64,000 bases of DNA from positions 1-64,000 of the forward strand of contig LN554847.1 of assembly GCA_000953695.1 (NCBI GenBank). The letters run 5' to 3'. Below are positions 36,323 through 45,611 of this stretch, piece after piece. Below the pieces are notes generated by a model, which was not told the DNA's origin, did not search any database, and worked only from the letters and a program-made list of their open reading frames with translations. Numbering within the stretch: the stretch's first letter is position 1; the number at the start of each line of letters is the position of its first letter. The DNA is from Aliivibrio wodanis (lineage in GTDB: Bacteria > Pseudomonadota > Gammaproteobacteria > Enterobacterales > Vibrionaceae). A program made the translations under genes and the position numbers.

Positions 36323-38680
36323 TTAGAACTCATAGCCTAGTTCTAGCCAGAATTCACGGCCTGGGGAGTAGATACCGTAATCACCACTCGATGTTCCCAT
36401 TGTTGCTTTTTTACGTACCTTGTTGAGTACATTAAGGACATCTAGCTGAACATAAGCGTTGTGTGTACCAACTAAATTTGGCTGCCAGCGCATACGAGTA
36501 TCCCATTGTGTGTGTGTACCAAAATCATAACTGGTGTGCATTTCAGTACCATCAGGGGCATCTGTGATGTAGTCATAACCTTGAACTGGGGCTTTGATAT
36601 ACACTTTGTTAGACCAAACAACATCAATAGCAGGGATACTCATGTCTGAACCTAATCGCACAATCCATTCTTCTTCACTGCTATTAACGGCTTGTTCCAT
36701 TTGAGAGCGACTCATTAATTTTCCATCAAGATAAACGGCTTGATTTGGATCGGTTCCCTTATTAAGAGCGGCGCGATCAGTTTGTAACCAATCAGCACCA
36801 AGCGTGGCATTCCATTGTGTAGGGCCAACAACCCAAGGAGTCATATTGCTGACTTGTAGCGTATAAACATCGACTTTGTAGTTACTGCCATTAGAGTAAG
36901 AATCGACATTCTCACCGGCAATTTTTTCTCGGTCTACTGTAATTCGTTGCTGATTATCACGAAGTACATACTGAGCGGTTAGCATAAAGTTACCGATGTT
37001 TTGGTTTACACCTACACTGAGTTCATCAGCATAAGGAGTCTCTAAACTGTCGATAGTTTCGTAGCGGCGTGTTTGATCATCGTTTAATTTTAGAACCTCA
37101 CCTGCTAACTTCATTGAGGCAAATGAGCGACCATAATAACGGTTTAAACCAAAGTTAAGACGAGTGTCTTGCAGTGCTTGCCAGTGGGTAACAAAGCGAG
37201 GGGCTACATTTGTATTTTCAAGATAATCATCGCGATCAACACGCACACCTGGGCGAATGGTGACATTATTCCACTGAATAACATCTTCAGCATAAAAGGC
37301 ATAATCTTGATATTGAGTCCCCACCGTCCCTTTACGGACGGTTTTGGTTTCATTCATTATTTCCCATCCACCCATGGTCATAATGGTTTGCTGGGTTACA
37401 TTGTTATCACGATTAAATTTGTATTTAGTTTTTCGATAAGAGGTACCCAATGAAAATACATGATTGGTATCGGCTAACGAAAAGCTATCAAATACATAAT
37501 CGAGCATTAAATTGGTATTTTCTTGTGTCATTTGGCTATTGCCATAACCGCCTTGTTCGTAGTTAGCGTTAGTATCTAAGTCAATGGTGACAACGGCATC
37601 GTTTGAAGATGATTCACGTTCATCTGTAAATTTATCGTAGGCTGCTGTAGCTGTTAACGTGCCATTACCTAAATATTGATTCCATCTAAGGGTGCTACCA
37701 TAAGCCAGATGTGAGTCTGTTACATTGCCATTAATGTTATCAGCATAGTATTTACCTTCTTGGTAATCAGACAAACGTAAACCCCATTCAAGGCTGTGAT
37801 CTACCGTTGGAGTCCAATTAAAATTCGCTAAGAAATTATCAGAAAGGCGGGTGTGAGCTTGTTTATTTATGTCTCCTTCTGGGTTTATCTTTCGAGATTG
37901 TTGAATATCAGATTCTCGGCGACTAAAGCCAACAACCATACCAATATCATCTGTGATTTCTTGCTCTGCCATGACGCTGAAAAAGTTCTTTTTGTATTCA
38001 GGTTGATATTCAGCATCTGAGCCATTTGGGGTCGCTTTATCAACAATATTTTTTGCATTATCATCTACTTGCATTGATGACCAGTCAGACTGAGTGGTGC
38101 GATAACGTAATTTAACGCGGTTTTCACCACTGTATTGACGGGTTTCTGCAGACACTGCACCACCAGTAAAGCCACCTAACTTAGCAGGAACGTCACTGCT
38201 ATAAACCGTTACACCAGAAAGCATATTTGCATCAAAGAAGTAGGCTTGTTCTGAACTTTGGCTTGGGTTTACTGACATGCTGCCATCAAATAATTCACCT
38301 GAAGGGTCGATATCATTGTTTACATTAATACCGTCTATCAGGTAGGCGGTTTGATTGGTATCAGCACCATTGATAGATACAGAGGTTGGTTTAATTTCAC
38401 CGCCTGTAAAACCGCTTTGATCAGAGTCTGCAAAACGAACATTTGGATTATCTTTTAAATAATCAGTCAAATTACCATTTGAAGATGGCGTGTTTTTAAT
38501 GTCTTCCGAATCAAGACTTTGCTTAGAAGATAAATCCTCATCTTGTGAAGCGGTGATCGTAATGGTCAGATCCGAAGAGTTTTTTTCAGAGTTAGGTTGT
38601 GGATCTGCGTAAACATTAGACACGATACAGAGCGATGTAATCGTAGTAGCAAGAATGGTTTTTTTAAATAGGCACATCAT
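36323..38680 (-). CDS. yddB: TonB-dependent outer-membrane receptor, YddB/FusA-like
   Basis: 785 residues; E. coli YddB has 790. Signal peptide (about 1-25, ending VYA), TonB-box-like LTITITA (about 39-45), plug domain with SSNGNLTDYLKDNPNV and SINGADTNQTAYLIDGI, then a 22-strand barrel ending YSPGREFWLELGYEF, with a C-terminal Phe as required for outer-membrane insertion. Receptors of this group take up proteins or metal complexes; ferredoxin is known for FusA. First gene of the three-gene unit. A Fur-box-like sequence (38694-38708) lies 14 bp before the start; no clear ribosome binding site. Confidence 0.88.
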   Translation of the reverse strand: MMCLFKKTILATTITSLCIVSNVYADPQPNSEKNSSDLTITITASQDEDLSSKQSLDSEDIKNTPSSNGNLTDYLKDNPNVRFADSDQSGFTGGEIKPTSVSINGADTNQTAYLIDGINVNNDIDPSGELFDGSMSVNPSQSSEQAYFFDANMLSGVTVYSSDVPAKLGGFTGGAVSAETRQYSGENRVKLRYRTTQSDWSSMQVDDNAKNIVDKATPNGSDAEYQPEYKKNFFSVMAEQEITDDIGMVVGFSRRESDIQQSRKINPEGDINKQAHTRLSDNFLANFNWTPTVDHSLEWGLRLSDYQEGKYYADNINGNVTDSHLAYGSTLRWNQYLGNGTLTATAAYDKFTDERESSSNDAVVTIDLDTNANYEQGGYGNSQMTQENTNLMLDYVFDSFSLADTNHVFSLGTSYRKTKYKFNRDNNVTQQTIMTMGGWEIMNETKTVRKGTVGTQYQDYAFYAEDVIQWNNVTIRPGVRVDRDDYLENTNVAPRFVTHWQALQDTRLNFGLNRYYGRSFASMKLAGEVLKLNDDQTRRYETIDSLETPYADELSVGVNQNIGNFMLTAQYVLRDNQQRITVDREKIAGENVDSYSNGSNYKVDVYTLQVSNMTPWVVGPTQWNATLGADWLQTDRAALNKGTDPNQAVYLDGKLMSRSQMEQAVNSSEEEWIVRLGSDMSIPAIDVVWSNKVYIKAPVQGYDYITDAPDGTEMHTSYDFGTHTQWDTRMRWQPNLVGTHNAYVQLDVLNVLNKVRKKATMGTSSGDYGIYSPGREFWLELGYEF

Positions 38681-38693
38681 TATTTAATCTAAG

Positions 38694-38708
38694 TGATAAT
38701 CATTACCA
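38694..38708 (-). promoter_or_regulatory. Fur-box-like sequence before the receptor gene
   Basis: TGATAATCATTACCA matches the 7-1-7 Fur consensus TGATAATnATTATCA in 13 of the 14 fixed positions. It is next to the yddB start, so Fur bound here should block expression when iron is plentiful. Confidence 0.7.
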
Positions 38709-38869
38709 TCTATGTTATCAGTAAAATATTCACAGAGTAAATCCCATAAAATCAAAGGATAAGCACTGTCATTCTCATTTATACGGTCATTAAAGTTATT
38801 ATTTTGTAAAATTAAACAAAAAATAAAAGTGATTAATTTATTCGAAAGCTAGGTGTAGAAAGGCTTAGT

Positions 38870-38884
38870 TGATATTAATTATCA
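38870..38884. promoter_or_regulatory. Fur-box-like sequence in the divergent intergenic region
   Basis: TGATATTAATTATCA matches the 7-1-7 consensus in all but one fixed position. It lies midway between the two divergent operons and could serve either. Confidence 0.65.
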
Positions 38885-39113
38885 TTTGGAGTTATATTCT
38901 GATTTTGTTGTTTTTATAACAATGGTTAAACAAAATAAATGTTAAAAAAATAATTTATTTTTACGCAAACGATTGTATTGAAAAAATGAATATTGATTGA
39001 AATTTAGATTAAATAATTATTGTTATTCAAGTAATTAAATTATTTGGCTTAATATTCAGTGGTTTATATGTTGTTCTTGGGTGTTTTGATAAAATTGTAG
39101 TTTTATTTATAAA

Positions 39114-39128
39114 TGAAAACAATTATCA
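39114..39128 (+). promoter_or_regulatory. Fur-box-like sequence before the TonB2 operon
   Basis: TGAAAACAATTATCA differs from the 7-1-7 consensus at two positions. It is 35 bp before the DUF3450 start. Confidence 0.55.
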
Positions 39129-39162
39129 TTACGGCAATTATGTGTAATTCGACGTACTATTT

Positions 39163-39927
39163 ATGCTTAAAGTATTCGCTATATCAATAAATAAAAATGT
39201 TCTGTTAGCTGCCATTTTTTTATTTTTTGTCCTTCAAAATAGATCTTTTGCAGCTATAAATTCTGAAGAGGTTGTAGGTCGTGAGATCGAAACTCTTTCG
39301 CAAGGTATTGTGACTCAAGCTACGATTGAGTCACTAGATGACACTCTTCAACAGATGAATGGTGAAGCAAGGCAATTGAGTCATGAGATCCGTTTGCAAT
39401 CCAAATATCATCAGCAACTAGAAAACCAACTTGCACAATTACAGAGGTCATTTATCGAACTTGATGATGAACTTGATAGTATTAGGCAAATAAAAATCAA
39501 TCTACAACCTTTGCTGTTAGAGATGTTTAATGGTTTACAAAGTCTAGTGAACGCTGACCTTCCATTTCAAATACAAAAAAGAAAACAACGGTTAGATAAC
39601 CTACATGAAATGCTTATGAATTCTGCGTTATCAGATGCGCATAAATTAGAACGCATACTGATTGCTTATCAAACAGAAATTTCCTTTGGGAATCGTGTTT
39701 TAGTATGGCAAGACCGGTTGAATGAAACACAAGAGGTGACTTTTTTAAGTGTTGGGCGTATTGGCTATTACTACTTGTCTCTTGATGGTTCTAGGGGGGC
39801 GGTGTGGAAAGATAATTTAGGATGGCAAAACTTAAACAAGCCTCAGACTAAGCAGCTCGTACTGGCAATTACTAAAGCAAAAAATACGACAACGCCTTCT
39901 TTATTAACCATTCCAAAAGCGATTTGA
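39163..39927 (+). CDS. DUF3450 protein, first gene of the TonB2 operon
   Basis: 254 residues. A signal or membrane segment at about 12-31 precedes a long predicted coiled coil (about 40-150, LRQLSHEIR..QLENQLAQLQRSF) and a short globular C-terminus with VGRIGYYYLSLDG. DUF3450 genes open TonB2/TtpC operons (for example VC1548 in V. cholerae). It probably sits in the periplasm and assists TtpC. Overlaps the next frame slightly or abuts it at 39927. Confidence 0.88.
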   Translation: MLKVFAISINKNVLLAAIFLFFVLQNRSFAAINSEEVVGREIETLSQGIVTQATIESLDDTLQQMNGEARQLSHEIRLQSKYHQQLENQLAQLQRSFIELDDELDSIRQIKINLQPLLLEMFNGLQSLVNADLPFQIQKRKQRLDNLHEMLMNSALSDAHKLERILIAYQTEISFGNRVLVWQDRLNETQEVTFLSVGRIGYYYLSLDGSRGAVWKDNLGWQNLNKPQTKQLVLAITKAKNTTTPSLLTIPKAI

Positions 39928-39932
39928 TCAGT

Positions 39933-41237
39933 ATGAAAAATTCAACAAAATATGTGTCTCTGACATGGGTGATTATGTGCAGCTTATTTACGCCTATTTT
40001 TTGTCACGCGGGCACGTTAGAGCAGGTGCTTAATGATCTAAAAGCATCAGGTAAACGTGATATTTCCGCATATAAAAAAATAGAAAACGATAAAGCCGTT
40101 GGATTACAGGATATTAAGAAAGTACTCACATTACGCAACCAACAATTAGTTGAAATTAATCGAAATAACAGAGAGTTAGAAGAAAAAATTCTGAGTGTTC
40201 AAAATGCGCTGCATACTAAGCAGCAGCAAGTTGAGAAAAACAAACAAGCGATTGATGACATTATTGCGCTGACTGTCGCGCAACAAAAAAACTTCATCAC
40301 TAATGGAGAGCAGTTTAGCGGTTGGAATTTGAGTCAAGTACACCAGCCAATTGTTGGATCAGAGTTTACTATTGGCGATCTGCGTCAATTTTGGCTTGAA
40401 ATGGCAGAGCAGTTTGTTATCTCTGGCCAAGTAGTAAAAACTACCGGTGAGGTGATTTTGCCAAGTGGTGAGGTGGTTAATAGCGAGATTATCCATACTG
40501 GCCCGTTTAGCCAATATTCGATTGATTACGGCTGGCTAAAATTTGAACCTAGCAGACAAAGTTGGTTTCAAATACAACCGCAACCAGAAATTGAATTATC
40601 AATGTCTTCGTGGGTTGTAGATCCGTCTTTTGGTTATGCTTTTGACTCTTTTTCTCAGCGTGATGGTTGGTTTGCAAAGTATAAACCTGCTGGAATTATT
40701 GGTGTGTTAATTACGTTACTTGCGATTGTCGGTTTTTCTATTGGTGTGGCGAGGCTCTTTGTATTAACCAAAGAAAAACGCGCGGTTGATAACCAAGTTA
40801 CGCAGTTAGATACATTGAATGACAATAATATGTTAGGTCGAGTGGTGGCTGAGCTGCAAACAAGCAAAACCAATCAGCAAATGGAAGACATTGTCGATGC
40901 AAGTATTAGCCGAGAGTTACCTTGGTTAAATAAAGGTATTGGTACGTTGGCGGTTCTTGCCGCTATTGCCCCTTTAATGGGCTTATTGGGTACCGTTGGC
41001 GGCATTATCGAAACATTTACTGCTATTACCACGCAAGGTGTAACCAACAGTGATTTATTATCAGGTGGTATTGCAGAGGCACTACTCACCACAAAATTAG
41101 GTTTATTAGTGGCTATTCCACTGCTTATTCTTCACTGTGTTATTCGCAGTAAAGCTCAAGTATTGGCTGAGGTTATTGAATACCAAGTATCTAGCTTAGT
41201 GGTGGATATGCGTTACCGAAAAGGTGATAAATGCTAA
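39933..41237 (+). CDS. ttpC: TtpC-type long ExbB/TolQ proton-channel protein
   Basis: 434 residues from ATG 39933; TTG 39924 in the same frame overlaps the upstream stop and is possible. Signal peptide (to about 26, CHAG), coiled periplasmic part (about 50-110), then MotA/TolQ/ExbB domain with TM helices at about 252-275, 340-365 and 385-405; the conserved GLLGTVGGIIETF is in the second. TtpC in Vibrio anguillarum is needed for TonB2 function. It extends ExbB2 into the periplasm. Confidence 0.9.
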   Translation: MKNSTKYVSLTWVIMCSLFTPIFCHAGTLEQVLNDLKASGKRDISAYKKIENDKAVGLQDIKKVLTLRNQQLVEINRNNRELEEKILSVQNALHTKQQQVEKNKQAIDDIIALTVAQQKNFITNGEQFSGWNLSQVHQPIVGSEFTIGDLRQFWLEMAEQFVISGQVVKTTGEVILPSGEVVNSEIIHTGPFSQYSIDYGWLKFEPSRQSWFQIQPQPEIELSMSSWVVDPSFGYAFDSFSQRDGWFAKYKPAGIIGVLITLLAIVGFSIGVARLFVLTKEKRAVDNQVTQLDTLNDNNMLGRVVAELQTSKTNQQMEDIVDASISRELPWLNKGIGTLAVLAAIAPLMGLLGTVGGIIETFTAITTQGVTNSDLLSGGIAEALLTTKLGLLVAIPLLILHCVIRSKAQVLAEVIEYQVSSLVVDMRYRKGDKC

Positions 41238-41740
41238 GTTTTCTTGGGTATCCGCTGCCAGCGCCAAGCGTCATTATGTGGGCAATTTTGTTTGTTTCTT
41301 TTTGTATGTGGGTAAATCTAATTCAAGGTTATTGGCGGATTAATAAATTACAAACATCAGGCTATATCACGCAATTAAATTTACGACTTAAAGGGTATTC
41401 CTCGCTAACAAAATCAGAGGCTGAGTACCTATTTATTGGTTGGCAAAGTGAGGTAAAACTGTACCTGAAAAAAGGGAATTCAGAAGTGCGTTTGTTTGTT
41501 CGCTTATTACCTATGTTGGGTTTACTTGGCACGGTAGATGGCATGATGGATTGCTTTGCTAACCTAAATAATACCAAGGTACTTGATGCTATATCTAAAG
41601 GTATTAGCCAAGCGATGTTTACCACATTAGCAGGACTATTGGCAGCACTTTCTGGAATGTATCTAGCTTACAACCTAAATAGGCGACAACAGAAAGTACT
41701 TTTAAAATTAAAATATGAGTTAGCTCACGATGAAAATTAA
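41231..41740 (+). CDS. exbB2: ExbB2 proton-channel subunit
   Basis: 169 residues, compact form. Three helices (about 13-33, 90-115 and 125-148) with the motifs LLPMLGLLGTVDGMMDCF and GISQAMFTTLAGLLAALSGMYLAY. Forms the inner-membrane proton channel with ExbD2. The start overlaps ttpC by 7 bp and the end overlaps exbD2 by 11 bp. Confidence 0.92.
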   Translation: MLSFLGYPLPAPSVIMWAILFVSFCMWVNLIQGYWRINKLQTSGYITQLNLRLKGYSSLTKSEAEYLFIGWQSEVKLYLKKGNSEVRLFVRLLPMLGLLGTVDGMMDCFANLNNTKVLDAISKGISQAMFTTLAGLLAALSGMYLAYNLNRRQQKVLLKLKYELAHDEN

Positions 41741-42137
41741 ACCTTTTATGTCCACAGAAGAATCTCCACAAGTTGATCTTACTCCCTTAATTGATGTGGT
41801 TTTTATCTTATTGATATTTTTCATTTTGTCTGCCAATTTTCAAAAAGAATCAAGTATTGAAGTAGACAGACCAAGCGCGAGTTCAAGCACAGTAAAAGAA
41901 GCATCGAAAACGCTGACGGTTTCGGTAGATCGTAATCATCAAATTTGGTTTAAAGACAGTGTAGTGAACTTAACTCAGCTGCAATTTGAAATGAAATCAG
42001 TCGTATTAAAAAAAGAGAAAATTAACACCATTATTAATGCTGATAAAAGTGTAGATACGGGTACGCTCGTACAAATTATCGATGCCATTCGTCTAACAGG
42101 AATTAGTAATGTTGCTATCGCTACCCAAGAACAGTAA
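41730..42137 (+). CDS. exbD2: ExbD2 periplasmic-facing stator subunit
   Basis: 135 residues. One N-terminal helix with PLIDVVFILLIFFILSANF, where Asp (about residue 21) is the proton-carrying residue conserved in ExbD and TolR. The periplasmic domain ends GISNVAIATQE. Overlaps exbB2 and tonB2, showing a tightly coupled operon. Confidence 0.92.
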   Translation: MKIKPFMSTEESPQVDLTPLIDVVFILLIFFILSANFQKESSIEVDRPSASSSTVKEASKTLTVSVDRNHQIWFKDSVVNLTQLQFEMKSVVLKKEKINTIINADKSVDTGTLVQIIDAIRLTGISNVAIATQEQ

Positions 42138-42768
42138 GTCTCAACTATTTATGGTCGGCGGGCTATCTATTGCGGTAAATATCGGTCTAGCGTATATGTT
42201 ATATTTAGTGATCACACCTTCTCATTCTGTCACGGTATTAAATAATATTCCTGCTTATACGGCTCGTACTGTAGAGCGAAAAGAGAAATCAAAACCCAAA
42301 AAAGTTGAATTAATTGTAGCAGCGGACGCGCCAAACTCAGCACCAGCGAAGCCGACTATTGTGAACTTCTCCATTCCTGAGATGGACAGTGCAGTGGTGT
42401 TGCCAGATATTGTATTTTCTCCAGATATAGAATTAAGTATTAATCCTACCTTTGAGTTTGATGTTAGGGAGATTGGAACCAAGAATGGAAGCCCTATTCA
42501 ATCTCAGGTTGTGTTTGCAAAACCCACTTATCAAGTCCCGCCTAAATATCCAAATAAAGCCAAACGTAATGGGATTGAAGGGCATGTCATTCTTGAGTTG
42601 TTAGTTAACGAAAAAGGCATTCCTATGCAACACAGAGTCATTGAAGAAAAACCAGAAGGCGTTTTTTTACGCTCGTCATTACGGTCGGTGATGCGCTGGA
42701 AATTTGTTCCGCCTAAAACGGATCAACAATGGCAACAAGTAACGCTTAACTACAGCTTGGAGAAATGA
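42109..42768 (+). CDS. tonB2: TonB2 energy transducer
   Basis: 219 residues. A membrane anchor (about 14-33) is followed by a short proline/lysine linker and a C-terminal TonB domain with PTYQVPPKYPNKAKRNGIEGHVILELLVNEKG, the typical YPxxAxxxGxEGxV pattern. It contacts TonB boxes of receptors such as the YddB-like protein next door. It starts 29 bp inside exbD2; AGGA eight bases before the ATG 42109 supports this start. The periplasmic linker is short, as in Vibrio TonB2. Confidence 0.92.
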   Translation: MLLSLPKNSKSQLFMVGGLSIAVNIGLAYMLYLVITPSHSVTVLNNIPAYTARTVERKEKSKPKKVELIVAADAPNSAPAKPTIVNFSIPEMDSAVVLPDIVFSPDIELSINPTFEFDVREIGTKNGSPIQSQVVFAKPTYQVPPKYPNKAKRNGIEGHVILELLVNEKGIPMQHRVIEEKPEGVFLRSSLRSVMRWKFVPPKTDQQWQQVTLNYSLEK

Positions 42769-42771
42769 TCT

Positions 42772-43950
42772 GTGCGTGTAAAATTCCTCATACTTCTGTG
42801 TTTTTATTGTCATTCTGTTTTCGCGGAGGTTGATATTGATGTGGTCGAACGCTATCAGCAATTATCTCGCTGGTTAGATACTGAGAATGCAGAGCTACAA
42901 CCTATTATTCGATTCTACAATCAACAACAAGGGAAAGGGCAAGATACCCAAGAGATTGCCGCGGGGCTTTATTTACAAGCATGTATAAAATTTCAGAATT
43001 ACCAGTGTGCATTGAACCGTGTTGATGAACTACTAACACTCTCTCCAACACAAGAAAAAATACACCAACTCACCGCGCTTGCTGTACAGCTTAGCTTTCA
43101 AGTGAAGCAATACGATCGTGCGTTAGAGGCAACACAACAATGGAAACACAGTGTCGGTTTGCTTGAACCAAAACAACAACCCTCTGTGAGTGAAATAGCA
43201 GAAATTTATACCCTTGCCGCTTACAGTGCGTCTTATTTAAATCATTGGCATTTGTCTGAGCGTTATATTAAAGACGCGTTAGATACTGTAGCGACAAAAA
43301 ATAGATACCAATTCTTACTTGGTATTTATCAGCAGACACAAGCGATGTCTAAAGAAATTGCCTTGTTGGTTAAGTTAACAGGGCTTTATCCTGAAGAGTC
43401 CATGTTCTGGTTAAGACTAGCTCAAAATCGACTAATTACTCAGCAACCAAAAATGGCGATAGCTGCACTTTCAGTACTTAAAGCACAAGGTCAACTGGAA
43501 GAAAAACAAGCTATCTTATTAGCTCAGCTGCAGTTGCAAGAAAACTCACCAGTGGCGGCTTATAAAACGCTTGAAGGGTTGCATGTGTCTAATAAGAATC
43601 AAATGCAGATTGATAACTTAAAGCTTCAAGCTTTGTTATTATCACGACAGAGGGAAAAAGCCCTGCAATTACTTGAGACGTTTTCACAACCTAAGTATCT
43701 CGCTACAAAATCACAACTTGCGTATGCAGAAGGTAAATGGCCATTGGCGGTGTCTTTATTACAGCAACAAATTGCACTTGAACCTAAACAAGATAAATGG
43801 CGATTACTTAAAGGTATTGCGCATTTTGAATTGCAGCAATACTCACTTGCTATTATTGAATTTCAATCATTACAAAAAGGTAAGTATAAAAACTCAGCGC
43901 AGCAGTGGTTATCTCAATCTCAGTATCTTTTTGGTACTCATTCCATATAA
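42772..43950 (+). CDS. TPR protein closing the TonB2 operon
   Basis: 392 residues starting at GTG 42772 (GGAG nine bases upstream). Signal peptide (about 1-18, CHSVFA) then tetratricopeptide-like helical repeats to the end (for example PTQEKIHQLTALAVQ, PKMAIAALSVLKAQG, PLAVSLLQQQIALEPKQDKW). Corresponds to the last gene of V. cholerae TonB2 operon (VC1543). Probably a periplasmic or outer-membrane scaffold for the complex; role unproven. Confidence 0.85.
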   Translation: MRVKFLILLCFYCHSVFAEVDIDVVERYQQLSRWLDTENAELQPIIRFYNQQQGKGQDTQEIAAGLYLQACIKFQNYQCALNRVDELLTLSPTQEKIHQLTALAVQLSFQVKQYDRALEATQQWKHSVGLLEPKQQPSVSEIAEIYTLAAYSASYLNHWHLSERYIKDALDTVATKNRYQFLLGIYQQTQAMSKEIALLVKLTGLYPEESMFWLRLAQNRLITQQPKMAIAALSVLKAQGQLEEKQAILLAQLQLQENSPVAAYKTLEGLHVSNKNQMQIDNLKLQALLLSRQREKALQLLETFSQPKYLATKSQLAYAEGKWPLAVSLLQQQIALEPKQDKWRLLKGIAHFELQQYSLAIIEFQSLQKGKYKNSAQQWLSQSQYLFGTHSI

Positions 43951-44420
43951 ATTGAAGTAATAAGGGCAACAGGACTTATTGCTATTTAAAGGCTTTAATT
44001 TCATTTCAGTATGAGTAAGAGCTTTTATATTGCTAGAGAAAATGGCACCTTTTCATGGCATCAATCAATTTTTTTATCGTGATGACAAGACAAAATTGTT
44101 TTACATGAATAAAAGTGAGGCCTATTTTATACATTTGAACTGCTATGATTCGTAAGTGTCCTTATTACGACAGAGATCGACTAGAATAATTGCTACCAAG
44201 ATCTTAAAACGATAATAATTATCTCAAAGTTAAAAGTATTATGGCTAGTTATCCAATAGAAAATGCTACTATCCTCGTGTTTAGATTGGAAGCTAAAATA
44301 CAATAAATTCAACTGAATAAAGAGTGTTTACTATTGATGTTTCGCGATTTGAAAGTTATGTCATGAAGTCATATTGGCATCATTAATAGTAAACAATCTA
44401 CCATATGTATGGAGCAACAA
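43951..44420. other. Intergenic region before rsgA
   Basis: 470 bp with no supported ORF or terminator of good quality. The last 100 bp carry an inverted repeat (44325-44395) and a short ATG-rich leader. An rsgA promoter is expected here; none is unambiguous. Confidence 0.6.
44325..44395. repeat. Long inverted repeat in the rsgA leader
   Basis: TGTTTACTATTGATG (44325-44339) and CATTAATAGTAAACA (44381-44395) are imperfect complements over about 15 bp and enclose about 41 bp. It ends 25 bp before the rsgA start and could fold as RNA or bind a dimeric protein. Confidence 0.5.
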
Positions 44421-45482
44421 ATGAGTGAGCAAATTCTCACACTATCACAACTAGGCTGGCGTCCTTATTTTCAACAACAACTGACTCTAGATGATTTAAC
44501 TGACTTACAAACAGGTCGAATTATCGAGCAGCACCGAAGCAGTATTATTGTTTTGAGTGAACAGGGCCAAGTAAGCTTATTACCACCATCAGGCGATGAT
44601 CGTGTTTGTGTAGGTGATTGGGTATTGTTTGATGAAAATCTACGAATTCAACGTGTATTGGATAGACAATCTCTGTTTGATCGCAAAGCACCAGGGTCAA
44701 AAGTTGCAACGCAATTAATTGCAGCGAACGTAGATAACGTCATGATTGTATGTTCATTAAATAATGACTTTAATTTGAGTCGTATTGAACGTTACCTTGC
44801 TATTGCAAAAGAAGCCGAAGTAGAGCCAGTTGTGGTACTAACTAAAGCGGACTTATGTGATGATGCAGATGATAAGCAAGACCAAGTTCAGAAACTGAAT
44901 CGTATGATGAGTGTTTACAGTGTAAATGCACTTGATACCAATGATTTAGTTGCTCTACATAGCTATTGTAAAAATGGACAAACGATCGCTTTCTTAGGTT
45001 CATCTGGTGTAGGAAAATCAACACTGGTAAACGGCTTACTTGGTTTTGAAGCGTTGAAAACGGGTGATATCCGTGAAGACGACAGCAAAGGTCGCCACAC
45101 GACGACACACCGAGCACTTAAATTGATGCCACAAGGCGGTCTATTAATGGACACTCCGGGAATGCGTGAGCTTCAATTAAGTGATTGTGAGCAAGGCGTA
45201 AGTGCAACGTTTAGCGAGATTACTGATCTTGCTGAAAAATGTCGCTTTGGTGATTGTACTCATATTTCAGAGCCAGGCTGTGCCGTACTTAAAGCGGTAG
45301 AATCAGGTGAGTTAGAAGAGCGCCGCTTAGTGAGTTACCAAAAATTAATGCGCGAACAAGCGATTAATGGTGCGACGCTGGCAGAGCAACGTGCAAAAGA
45401 CAAAGCATTTGGAAAAATGGTGCATGGTGCTATTGCTGATGCTCGTTCTCGTAAAAAAGACTATGAGTCAAACGCCTACTAA
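44421..45482 (+). CDS. rsgA: Ribosome small-subunit GTPase RsgA
   Basis: 353 residues from ATG 44421 (GGAG eight bases upstream; ATG 44409 lacks one). RsgA assists 30S maturation. OB-fold N-terminus, then a circularly permuted GTPase: TKAD (G4) precedes GSSGVGKST (G1) and DTPGMREL (G3). The zinc motif CRFGDCTHISEPGC (Cys-x4-Cys-x-His-x5-Cys) is intact. The usual rsgA of gammaproteobacteria sits near orn and psd on the main chromosome, so this chromosome 2 copy may be a paralogue; that needs the full genome. Terminator at 45512. Confidence 0.9.
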   Translation: MSEQILTLSQLGWRPYFQQQLTLDDLTDLQTGRIIEQHRSSIIVLSEQGQVSLLPPSGDDRVCVGDWVLFDENLRIQRVLDRQSLFDRKAPGSKVATQLIAANVDNVMIVCSLNNDFNLSRIERYLAIAKEAEVEPVVVLTKADLCDDADDKQDQVQKLNRMMSVYSVNALDTNDLVALHSYCKNGQTIAFLGSSGVGKSTLVNGLLGFEALKTGDIREDDSKGRHTTTHRALKLMPQGGLLMDTPGMRELQLSDCEQGVSATFSEITDLAEKCRFGDCTHISEPGCAVLKAVESGELEERRLVSYQKLMREQAINGATLAEQRAKDKAFGKMVHGAIADARSRKKDYESNAY

Positions 45483-45511
45483 TTTGGCGATATAACATCA
45501 AGTTTATGTAA

Positions 45512-45545
45512 TAAGCCGCCCGTCTTTGATTGGCGGCTTTTTTGC
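45512..45545 (+). terminator. Terminator of rsgA
   Basis: AGCCGCC (45512-45518) pairs with GGCGGCT, followed by T6. Confidence 0.85.
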
Positions 45546-45554
45546 GCTTGTTAT

Positions 45555-45589
45555 TAAGCGATTTCCCTGCGTAATAAATAGATCATCTA
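45555..45589 (+). repeat. Dispersed element, copy 2
   Basis: Matches 19935-19968; the core CTGCGTAATAAATAGATCAT differs from copy 1 at one position. Lies between two hairpins in intergenic DNA. Confidence 0.5.
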
Positions 45590-45611
45590 ATTAATTTCAT
45601 TGATATAAACT

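Larger units (their letters stand above)
38681..39162. other. Divergent control region of the receptor and TonB2 operons
   Basis: 480 very AT-rich bases with three Fur-box-like sequences and no ORF I can support. Promoters are not pinned because AT-richness gives many -10-like matches. Confidence 0.65.
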
